Below are positions 54,716 through 62,136 of a stretch of DNA of 64,000 bases, one piece after another. The translations under genes were made by a program, and so were the position numbers. The first letter of the stretch is position 1; every line of letters starts with the position of its first letter. This DNA is from Ignavibacteriaceae bacterium (GTDB taxonomy: Bacteria; Bacteroidota; Ignavibacteria; Ignavibacteriales; Ignavibacteriaceae): NCBI GenBank assembly GCA_008933765.1, contig WBUK01000004.1, positions 62,001 to 126,000 of the forward strand. The letters are read 5' to 3'. The notes beneath the pieces are model-generated. The model saw only the letters and a program-made list of their open reading frames with translations, was not told the DNA's origin and searched no databases.

Positions 54716-55921
54716 TTACTTTCCTCCTTTTTTACCCCCTGAATTTTTAAGCACCTCATTAATCTCACCGGTTACTTTTCCGGAAGAATTTATTTGTATG
54801 CTTACTTTAACACTTTGTTTAGTCCCGTTTGTATCATGGTTTTTGTTCCCGGGTTTTGGAGCCTCCGGTTTTGGATTGTTCCCCTTGTTTTCCTTTTTTT
54901 GATTTTCCGGTTTTGGATTGTTCCCCTTGTTTTCCTGTTGTGGCTTCTCCTGATTTACCTGACCTTCCTCGTTCCCCGTTTTTTTTTCATCCGGTTTTTG
55001 TTCCTGAGGCTTTTTAGCCGTGATAGAAATATTGGTTTTGCTACTTACACCTTCCAGACTAACAGACATCATTCCGGTAATATTAAAATGATCACTGGTA
55101 TCGCTTAATTCTTTCAATTGTTCAGGAGTAATATCAAAGGTTATCTCTTTCTCTTCCCCCGGTTTTAGTGTCTCAGATTTTGTTTTACTTGTATTAAGAG
55201 AAACTCCTTTAGACGAACTGACCTTTAAAACCAAATTTGAAAAATTTACTAAAAGTGGCAAGGGAGATGGGTTCTTGAATAAAAACTTTGCCGTGGCAGT
55301 GTAGATTTTGTTACTCTCGAAATTGCCCGTAGTATTATTAACTGTTTTTGCTATTTCGCCCCCAATTCTTTTTAAAAGCGCAGTAACAACTTCCTGATTG
55401 TTCAATACAACGGTATCATCCAAAATCCAACTGAAATAGTATGCTTTTGTTTTGATATAAACCTGTACATTGGTGTTGTTACTTACCTTTGCCTCCACAT
55501 CACCCGCACTATTGGCGCCCTGAGAAGCCGGGGAATCCCCGCCACTTCCTTTTGCAACACCTAAATCAGCTACATTAATTGTAACCGGGATAAAAAGTGT
55601 GTCGCTGTCATCCGATCCGATTGTAAAATCTCTGTCTCTCAGAGAATCGACTTCCTTGCCATTAACCTTCACGGAAATTTCCGATAAATTAAAATTAACA
55701 CTTAACTTATTTGTAAAAACTAAAGGAAGTTTAACCGTCAACTCATGGGTAGTAGTGTCATAAGACTGAATAACAAACTCACCTTTTCCCACCACCACGG
55801 GTTCATCCTGTGTACGAAAAATGAGATAGTCAATTAATACAAAAAAAACAACCAGCGCCAAAACTGCAAATGACGCTAACCTTATCTGATTAATGTATTT
55901 CTTATCGATAAAATCAAACAT
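54716..55921 (-). CDS. Membrane-anchored Ig-like protein with Pro/Lys/Asn-rich tail
   Basis: The 401-residue protein has a single membrane helix near the N-terminus (LASFAVLALVVFFVLIDYLI). Two beta-sandwich-like regions (~45-150 and ~190-305) resemble LEA14/WHy or Ig-like domains (LPLVFTNKLSVNFNLSEISV, NPSPLPLLVNFSNLVLKVSS). A low-complexity tail of repeated NKGNNPKPE blocks follows. I do not recognise a family. It starts six bases after the stop of the kinase at 55928-57157, so it is in the same operon and may be that kinase's extracytoplasmic partner or substrate. Confidence 0.72.
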   Translation of the reverse strand: MFDFIDKKYINQIRLASFAVLALVVFFVLIDYLIFRTQDEPVVVGKGEFVIQSYDTTTHELTVKLPLVFTNKLSVNFNLSEISVKVNGKEVDSLRDRDFTIGSDDSDTLFIPVTINVADLGVAKGSGGDSPASQGANSAGDVEAKVSNNTNVQVYIKTKAYYFSWILDDTVVLNNQEVVTALLKRIGGEIAKTVNNTTGNFESNKIYTATAKFLFKNPSPLPLLVNFSNLVLKVSSSKGVSLNTSKTKSETLKPGEEKEITFDITPEQLKELSDTSDHFNITGMMSVSLEGVSSKTNISITAKKPQEQKPDEKKTGNEEGQVNQEKPQQENKGNNPKPENQKKENKGNNPKPEAPKPGNKNHDTNGTKQSVKVSIQINSSGKVTGEINEVLKNSGGKKGGK

Positions 55922-55927
55922 AAACTA

Positions 55928-57157
55928 TTAATCCTGTATTGTATCCTTACCCGACGGTTTGTTTTTCCCTTCTGCAGGAGGGTTTTTATTTGGTTTGACT
56001 GTGTCTTTATCCACAGAACCGGATTCAGCTTTTGCAGAATCTTTCTTATTCTCTTCCTCTTTTTCTTTTTGCTTTTTTTCCTCCTCTAACCGGGCAGCAT
56101 CATCTTTCGCTTTTTGTTCCCTCTGCAATCTGTCTCTTTCAGCCTGTTCAATCGAATCTTGATTGACTGAGGAAGTGGTATCTTGATCTTTAATTTTGCT
56201 ACCTTTTAGTAAATCCGATATATTCGAACCAAAAACCAACAGCAAAATCACAATGGCGGTAAGAACGAACAGCAAGATGAAAGAAGATGCTCCGCCTGAA
56301 GATTTCCGGGTGGTTCCTTTCTCATCATTATCAACAGGTTTCAAATGATAATCAAGATACTCTTCACAGTGAGAAAAGCGCCGTAAGGGGTCTTTGTTCG
56401 TCATGTGATACAACATCCTCACCACACCCGGCGAAATGTGGGGGTAGTAGTCCAACGGGTTTTTAATTGGCGAGTTTACGATCTCGTTCATCAGGTCGTA
56501 CTCTGACTCAAAATTCACATTATACGGCAGGTTCCCCGTCAACATTTCATAAAAAGTAACTCCGAGCGAATAAATATCACTTCTTTGGTCAACAGCTTTT
56601 GGGTTCTTTATTTGCTCGGGCGACATGTAGTAAACAGTACCAAGCTTAGTTCCCGTCTGCGTCAGCCCTTTATCACCGAGGATTTTAGCAATACCAAAGT
56701 CGGTTATTTTTGGGTTGCCGCTTTTATCAATTATAATGTTCCCCGGCTTAATATCTCTATGAATAATCCCCTGGGAGTGCGCATACCCAATCCCTCGCAA
56801 AATTTTATGAAAAATGGGCAGAGCACGGTCCTCCGGCAGCAGACCCGTTTTTTTCAGCATATCTTTCAGGGTCATCCCCTCCACATACTCCATCACGATG
56901 AAATAATCGTCGTTAAACTGCACCAACCTCGTCAATTTAATAATATATGGGTGAGTAAGTTTATACTGCGCTTTTGCTTCAGTTTTAAATCTCTCGACGA
57001 TTTCGGGGTCTTTTGTCAGAGCGGGGTGCAACAGTTTAATAGCCACTTCCTGCTGCATGTGGATATCCTCGGCGAGGTAAACGGTGCCCATTCCGCCCTC
57101 TCCGATTTTTCGGATAATCCTGTATTCGTCTTTTACGATTTGGTTTTCAACAAACAT
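55928..57157 (-). CDS. Membrane Ser/Thr protein kinase (PknB-like, no PASTA)
   Basis: This 409-residue protein has a kinase domain at ~12-270 with all key motifs: IGEGGMGTVYLAED, the Lys in VAIKLL, HRDIKPGNIIID, DFGIAK, and GTVYYMSPEQ. A membrane helix (SFILLFVLTAIVILLLVFG) follows at ~295-315. The C-terminal extracytoplasmic part is only a charged, coiled-coil-like stretch rich in Glu, Lys and Asp, without PASTA or other sensor domains. It is encoded 48 bp after the PP2C phosphatase gene, the usual writer/eraser pairing. FHA proteins upstream are probable readers. Confidence 0.94.
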   Translation of the reverse strand: MFVENQIVKDEYRIIRKIGEGGMGTVYLAEDIHMQQEVAIKLLHPALTKDPEIVERFKTEAKAQYKLTHPYIIKLTRLVQFNDDYFIVMEYVEGMTLKDMLKKTGLLPEDRALPIFHKILRGIGYAHSQGIIHRDIKPGNIIIDKSGNPKITDFGIAKILGDKGLTQTGTKLGTVYYMSPEQIKNPKAVDQRSDIYSLGVTFYEMLTGNLPYNVNFESEYDLMNEIVNSPIKNPLDYYPHISPGVVRMLYHMTNKDPLRRFSHCEEYLDYHLKPVDNDEKGTTRKSSGGASSFILLFVLTAIVILLLVFGSNISDLLKGSKIKDQDTTSSVNQDSIEQAERDRLQREQKAKDDAARLEEEKKQKEKEEENKKDSAKAESGSVDKDTVKPNKNPPAEGKNKPSGKDTIQD

Positions 57158-57205
57158 TATAACTCGGTTTCAAATTTAGTGCGGGTCCTCCCCATGCGGA
57201 ATAAA

Positions 57206-58165
57206 TCACTTCTGCCCCCCTGAATCGGGCTTATCAGAACCGGAAGTGGTGCCGGTTGAATCTGTGGGTGTTCCTTTTGAATCGTTATCCTTTTGAATAA
57301 CCGCAATTTTGCTGTTGTTAGCAAGAATAAACCAAAGAATAATCACCAAAATTATGGCAGTAACAGTGCCGTATAATTGCTTAACCATCGCCTGTTGTTT
57401 AAGGCTAAGCGCCCGCTTTTTGCCTTCAGCAACCTTAATCACCTGAACGGTGATATTATCGTTTCCGCCTCTGTTGTTTGCGAGTGCTACAAGTTCTTCG
57501 CAGGCTTTCACAGGGTTATTCTTCAGGACGATGTCTCTTATTTCTTTATCATCGACATGCCCGGTAAGCCCGTCACTGCAAAGAACAATAATATCATCTT
57601 TAAAAAGTACTTCGTCTCTGGCGTCAACCTCCGGTTCGGAATCACCGTTGGGGCCCAGTGACCTTAAAATGACATTTTTTTTAGGGTGATTTTCAGCCTG
57701 TTCCGGCGTGATCACGGCACTCGCCACCAATTCTTCCACAAAAGAGTGGTCGCGGGTCAGCCGTTCAATTTCTTCATCACGGACGCGGTAAGCCCGGCTG
57801 TCGCCGATGTGTGCAATAAAGAGTTGGCTTCCCTGTATCAAAGCAATAACGGCGGTTGTTCCCATTCTTCCCAATTCAGGGTCTTCCTGGGCTTTTTTAA
57901 CAATTTCGGCGTCTGCTTTTTTCAATGCCTGATAAAGTTCAGTCCGCATATTTGCGTCAGCTTTAACGGAAGAGAAGTGGTTTTTAATCGTCTCGACTGC
58001 AGTAGTGGAAGCTGTTCTTCCCCCTTTATAGCCGCCCATACCATCACAAACAATGAAAAGACTACCGTATTCCCCTTTGAAGGAACCAAAATAGTCTTCG
58101 TTCGCTTTCCTTTTTTGCCCCACATCGGATTTGTTTCCAAACTCTAACTTAGTTATATCGCTCAT
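57206..58165 (-). CDS. PP2C-family Ser/Thr phosphatase with C-terminal membrane helix
   Basis: The 319-residue protein has a PPM/PP2C domain at ~1-245 with the metal-binding acidic residues in NEDYFG, CDGMGGYKGG, CSDGLTGHVDD and GGNDNITVQV. A membrane helix (VTAIILVIILWFILA) follows at ~272-288, ending in a Ser/Asp/Gly-rich tail. It would reverse phosphorylation by the adjacent kinases at the inner membrane. GGAGTGATG lies at the start, 13 bp after the VWA-FHA gene. Confidence 0.95.
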   Translation of the reverse strand: MSDITKLEFGNKSDVGQKRKANEDYFGSFKGEYGSLFIVCDGMGGYKGGRTASTTAVETIKNHFSSVKADANMRTELYQALKKADAEIVKKAQEDPELGRMGTTAVIALIQGSQLFIAHIGDSRAYRVRDEEIERLTRDHSFVEELVASAVITPEQAENHPKKNVILRSLGPNGDSEPEVDARDEVLFKDDIIVLCSDGLTGHVDDKEIRDIVLKNNPVKACEELVALANNRGGNDNITVQVIKVAEGKKRALSLKQQAMVKQLYGTVTAIILVIILWFILANNSKIAVIQKDNDSKGTPTDSTGTTSGSDKPDSGGQK

Positions 58166-58178
58166 TCATCACTCCGCA

Positions 58179-59822
58179 CTATTGAATTCTAAAATAGCCT
58201 TCGCAGCCGCCGATTTTGAAGGAATTTCCGTCAGAAACAGGAACGGGTGCAGAAATTTTAGCAGTGTTAACGAACACTCCGTTAGAAGAATTCAGGTCTT
58301 CGATAAAAAACTGTCCGTTGACGAAAGTAATTCTGGCGTGTTTTTTTGAAACCGTAGGCACAGGCAGCACAATAGTGGCTTCGTTTGCCGATCTTCCGAT
58401 CACGCCGCCGGCTGTGGTAATGGAAATTTGCTTGCCGGCAAGTTCACCAATTTTAATATCCAGCACTAAAGTATTACCCCCTGCACCGGGTTTCGGGGCA
58501 GCTCTGAAAATGATTGTTTCACCGCCGGCACCTGTTGCACCACCGGCACCGTATGCTCCGCCGGCATTGTATGCACCACCGCCGGGGGCGCCTGTTGAGC
58601 CTGCGCCACCCAAACCCGATTCTTCAATCAAAGTGGGGGGAAGAGCTTCTTTTGTGCTTTTTACCTCCGGTTCCTGATTTTGCCGTTTTTCAGCCGCTTC
58701 TGCTTTGGCGGCGGCGGCTTCTCTTTCAAGCTCTTTCATCCGTTCTTCAGCAGCCAGCGCCAGGCGTTTCTTCTTTTTCGAGCTTAGCACAAGCAGCGTA
58801 ACCACCACGGCAATCAGCACCACACCGCCTGCAATAATTATCCATAACAGGGGTAACTTTTCGGCATTATCTTCTTTTTTTATGGAACCGGCGGCAGGTA
58901 GAGAAATTTTCTTTTCCACCACTTCTGCAGACCAAGTATCTTTATTGACCTTAAAAACCCCCGGAACATCCTGCCCTTTTCCTTCAAGGTCGTAAATTTT
59001 ATATGTAACCATATAGATGTTAAGGATATTCGCTCTCATCAATTTAAAGTTTTCATCAAGTTGTTGCCTGTTCAACGATTCGTAATACCTTCCGCCCGTT
59101 TCGTTGCCAATCTTCTCTAAGTTTTGCAAAGCCTGCTTGTTGCCGGAAGTGTATCCGAAAGTGAAAACCGGGATCCCCTCTTTTTTAGCTTTGAAAATGA
59201 CATCATCAACCGTATAAGCGCCGCCACTGCTTTGGTTATCCCCATCCCCCAGAATAATCATTGCAACCGGTTCGTTATTCCTCGCTTTGTCTTTAATTTT
59301 TTCAATCCCTTTGTCGGCACCGTAAAACAGAGCAGTGTTTTGATCCGTTGCAGCCAAACCTTTAACCTGTTTTCGTAGGTAGTCTTTATCGTTGCTGAAA
59401 TCAGCTACCAGATTGGCATCGTCACCGTAAGAGAAAATAGCGAGAAAGTCTTTCGCCCCAAGTTCGTTGATATAAGTGAGCACGGCGTTTTTAGAGTCTT
59501 CCATCGGTTTTCCTCTCATCGAGCCGGAGATATCAATACACAGCACGGTGTAAAGCCCTTTCCCGGTAGAACCGAGAGTAGGCGTTGCAAGAATTTCGCC
59601 CTGCTTACCGTCAAGAATAGCAGTGAAATTACTCGGACCTAACCCGAGAACCGGCTTACCATAGTTATCGTAAACCATTAAAGCTGAAACAGTTTTCTGC
59701 GGGAACTCTGTTGCGTCAGTTTTAATATATTTGAGAGTAATACCCTGCGGTCTGACTGTTGCGCTAAAGATTAAAAACACACCTACAAGTGTTAAGATTG
59801 ATAGTTGTATCTTTGTTTTCAT
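58179..59822 (-). CDS. VWA domain protein with membrane helix and C-terminal FHA domain
   Basis: This 547-residue protein has a signal peptide and a von Willebrand A domain at ~90-265 with the MIDAS motif DISGSMRG. A membrane helix (LLWIIIAGGVVLIAVVVTLL) at ~325-345 leads to a Glu/Ala-rich helical linker. A Gly/Ala-rich stretch (GAYNAGGAYGAGGATGAGG) precedes an FHA domain at ~450-547 (GGVIGRSANEATIVLP, SKKHARITF, LNSSNGVFVN). The VWA faces the periplasm and the FHA the cytoplasm, where it should read phospho-Thr made by the kinases. It can thus link an external event to the phosphorylation system. Confidence 0.92.
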   Translation of the reverse strand: MKTKIQLSILTLVGVFLIFSATVRPQGITLKYIKTDATEFPQKTVSALMVYDNYGKPVLGLGPSNFTAILDGKQGEILATPTLGSTGKGLYTVLCIDISGSMRGKPMEDSKNAVLTYINELGAKDFLAIFSYGDDANLVADFSNDKDYLRKQVKGLAATDQNTALFYGADKGIEKIKDKARNNEPVAMIILGDGDNQSSGGAYTVDDVIFKAKKEGIPVFTFGYTSGNKQALQNLEKIGNETGGRYYESLNRQQLDENFKLMRANILNIYMVTYKIYDLEGKGQDVPGVFKVNKDTWSAEVVEKKISLPAAGSIKKEDNAEKLPLLWIIIAGGVVLIAVVVTLLVLSSKKKKRLALAAEERMKELEREAAAAKAEAAEKRQNQEPEVKSTKEALPPTLIEESGLGGAGSTGAPGGGAYNAGGAYGAGGATGAGGETIIFRAAPKPGAGGNTLVLDIKIGELAGKQISITTAGGVIGRSANEATIVLPVPTVSKKHARITFVNGQFFIEDLNSSNGVFVNTAKISAPVPVSDGNSFKIGGCEGYFRIQ

Positions 59823-59864
59823 ACTTCCATCCGGTTTAATTTATCCGAAAAAAATGCCTTTTAC

Positions 59865-60521
59865 TCAGATTATAATAAATTTAGTTTTCACTTCACCGAA
59901 GCGAATCTCGTCGCGATCAGAAAGTTTAACTTTTTCATCTACCGAAACACCGTTATGGTAAGTTCCGTTGGTGGAAAGTTCGTCTGCAAGCTGAAATTTA
60001 TCGTCACGGTAGAGTATCAAAGCATGTTTATCGCTTACAGTTGAGTTGTTTATCTGAATGGCAGCGGGGTAAACCCTGCCAATCAAATTGCGCCCTTCAT
60101 AAAGATTAAACACCGTGCCCAACGGGTTAAGATCGTAAGTTACGAGAAAGCCGACGATTTTTCTGCCCGGCATCTCAGGAGCCTGTGGTTTCGCATAAGA
60201 AAAATTGGGTGAAGGCGCATTCTGGTTTGGTGTTAATATCTGTGTTCTGTCGTCAGCTACACCTCCTCCGCCGCCACCCATAGGCACAACAGGAGCCGAG
60301 GTATCAATCACTGTTCTGTCACCATCAGCGGCAACCGGGCTCTCTTCCAGTACAGTAGGAGCGCCACTTAACGATTCTTCCGGAGGGCAATATGGGCATC
60401 TGTCACCGGTGTATTGATGACCGTTGGAACATGTGTTAATAACTACATTGAGTTTTGCACCACATTCCTGACAGTGGCTTTTATTCGAGGGAGTTTCTTT
60501 CCCACATTCAGGACATTTCAT
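59865..60521 (-). CDS. Cytoplasmic FHA protein with N-terminal zinc ribbons
   Basis: The 218-residue protein begins with two CxxC pairs (CPECGKETPSNKSHCQECG), then a second metal-binding-like set (CSNGHQYTGDRCPYCPP). A Thr/Asp-containing linker (TVLEESPVAADGDRTVIDTS) is a plausible kinase target. The C-terminal FHA domain (~125-218) has LIGRV, NNSTVSDKHALI and ELSTNGTYHNG, which hold the Arg, Ser, His and Asn/Gly positions that bind phospho-Thr. It is first in the signalling locus; 42 bp separate it from the VWA-FHA gene. Confidence 0.92.
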   Translation of the reverse strand: MKCPECGKETPSNKSHCQECGAKLNVVINTCSNGHQYTGDRCPYCPPEESLSGAPTVLEESPVAADGDRTVIDTSAPVVPMGGGGGGVADDRTQILTPNQNAPSPNFSYAKPQAPEMPGRKIVGFLVTYDLNPLGTVFNLYEGRNLIGRVYPAAIQINNSTVSDKHALILYRDDKFQLADELSTNGTYHNGVSVDEKVKLSDRDEIRFGEVKTKFIII

Positions 60522-60775
60522 TAATTCATCTCAATTTAATTTAACCGTTCAAAAAGATATTTCTCTTGATGGTAAATATAACAGAAAATTTGTTTGGTAA
60601 AATAGGCACTTTTAAGTTTTTGATGAAAAGTTATAAAAAGTTTTTGCCTTATTTTACCATTTTTTAACTACTTAGCCATCTGCACTTCAATTATGACACT
60701 TAAGATCGACTTTTTTCCGTAATTTTAAATTTATATGAATAAAATTTCTGACCATACAAAGAAAGGCTGCTGCGG

Positions 60776-61306
60776 ATGGAATGGTATGTTGACCTTGTAA
60801 CCCGCTACCCGATTTACACTGCGATGGTTCAGTTTGCGGTGCTTGGAACACTTGGCGACATGATCGCTTCGTGGGTGATAAAGAAAAAAGTGTTTTTGCC
60901 TTTTTCACCCGTTGAATTGCTGCTGAAATTTGCCGAGTGGGCTTTCCTTGCCGTTTTGATAAAATACGCTTTTGTGGGCTATAAAGGCTTTGTGGAAGTG
61001 CTGGTTGAAACAGGTTTGTTACCGGAACTAAACAGTTTTTCACGCGCTTTTGCTATTTCTTTCACTATGAACCTGCAGTTCGGGTTGCTGTTGGTGCTTC
61101 TGCACAGGCTGTTGGATAACCTGATTGCCAAAAAACAGAACTGGGCTAACATCAATAAAGGGTTCTGGTCACTTATCTGGTTTTGGTTGCCGGCACACAC
61201 GGTTACTTTTATGCTCCCGAAAGAGTTTCAGATCGGGCTGGCTGCCGTTTGGTCGGTCGTCCTGGGTTTAATTCTCGGGTTTTTCAACAAAAAATCGCAG
61301 GAGTAA
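60776..61306 (+). CDS. Four-helix membrane protein, possibly Mpv17-like
   Basis: This 176-residue protein has four or five hydrophobic helices. The N-terminus WYVDLVTRYPIYTAMVQ then GDMIASW, and the C-terminal WSLIWFWLPAHTVTFMLPKE with a closing VWSVVLGLILGFF, resemble the layout of the Mpv17/PMP22 family (W..Y...P..T...GD; FW.P...NF..P; W). That is a pattern impression only. AAAGG precedes the ATG. Five bases separate it from ogt, so the two are co-transcribed. Confidence 0.65.
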   Translation: MEWYVDLVTRYPIYTAMVQFAVLGTLGDMIASWVIKKKVFLPFSPVELLLKFAEWAFLAVLIKYAFVGYKGFVEVLVETGLLPELNSFSRAFAISFTMNLQFGLLLVLLHRLLDNLIAKKQNWANINKGFWSLIWFWLPAHTVTFMLPKEFQIGLAAVWSVVLGLILGFFNKKSQE

Positions 61307-61310
61307 GCAG

Positions 61311-61835
61311 ATGGCTTCAAATGATAAAAAGAAAATTTCAATCTCTCAGTTTAGCAGCCCTATTGGCACTATTATTACCGGCGCTCTGCCGGAGGGTGTT
61401 GTCTTCCTCGAATTTCTTTCGGAAGATAATCCCGACGCACAATGGGAAAGGCTTAAAAAGAAATTTGACGGCGAGTTCACAGAGGATAAAAACAAGCACT
61501 TAGAGAACTTAAAGGAACAATTGGCGCTTTATTTTGAAGGGAAACTTAAAAAATTTGACATCCCTGTTATTTTCTTCGGAACGGAATTTCAAAAGAAAGT
61601 CTGGAATGAATTGTTGAGTATTGACTATGGTAAAACCCGCTCGTACGGCGAACAGGCAAGAGCAATAGGTAAACCGAAAGCTGCAAGAGCTATCGGAGGG
61701 GCGGTTGGGGATAACCCTATCAGTATCGTGGTTCCATGCCACAGAGTAATAGGGAGCGACGGCTCGCTTACCGGCTTCGGCGGCGGAATACCAAGAAAAA
61801 TTTTTATGTTAGATTTGGAAAAGAAATACAGCTGA
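61311..61835 (+). CDS. ogt: Methylated-DNA--protein-cysteine methyltransferase
   Basis: The 174-residue protein is a DNA repair enzyme that removes the methyl group from O6-methylguanine in one suicidal step. It has an N-terminal Ogt-like domain and a C-terminal helix-turn-helix part. The latter has QKKVWNELLSIDYGKTRSYG, then KAARAIGGAVGDNPISIV and the acceptor motif PCHRVIGSDGSLTGFGGG. The acceptor Cys is intact. AGGAG precedes the start. Confidence 0.95.
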   Translation: MASNDKKKISISQFSSPIGTIITGALPEGVVFLEFLSEDNPDAQWERLKKKFDGEFTEDKNKHLENLKEQLALYFEGKLKKFDIPVIFFGTEFQKKVWNELLSIDYGKTRSYGEQARAIGKPKAARAIGGAVGDNPISIVVPCHRVIGSDGSLTGFGGGIPRKIFMLDLEKKYS

Positions 61836-62136
61836 ACCCCGCCCACGCTAACTAAAAGATGGATTAGCCCGGGTAATCAGAGTGTAAAAGCCTTCTCTCG
61901 TGATACAACGAGCGATCAAAGCAAACTACCGGATGGGTTAAACCGGGCAAGTGTTGCGTTAAAGCAAGGTTAAACACCAAAAAACTGAAAGTCTGATATA
62001 ACCAGAACCGAAACCCGGATTAAACCAAAAACAAAAAAACGGTGAGTAAGTTAAAATCCGGTAAACAAAAAACTTTAAGTAAAGCGAGACCATTTCTTTC
62101 AATTTTTTATCATTAACAAGACGGAGACAGACAATA
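61836..62136. other. Intergenic DNA without recognised features
   Basis: About 300 bases rich in A and in short AAACCGG/GGTTAAA words. I see no RNA gene, coding frame or clear hairpin terminator for ogt. CGGAGACAG near 62121 is the ribosome-binding site of the next gene. Confidence 0.45.
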
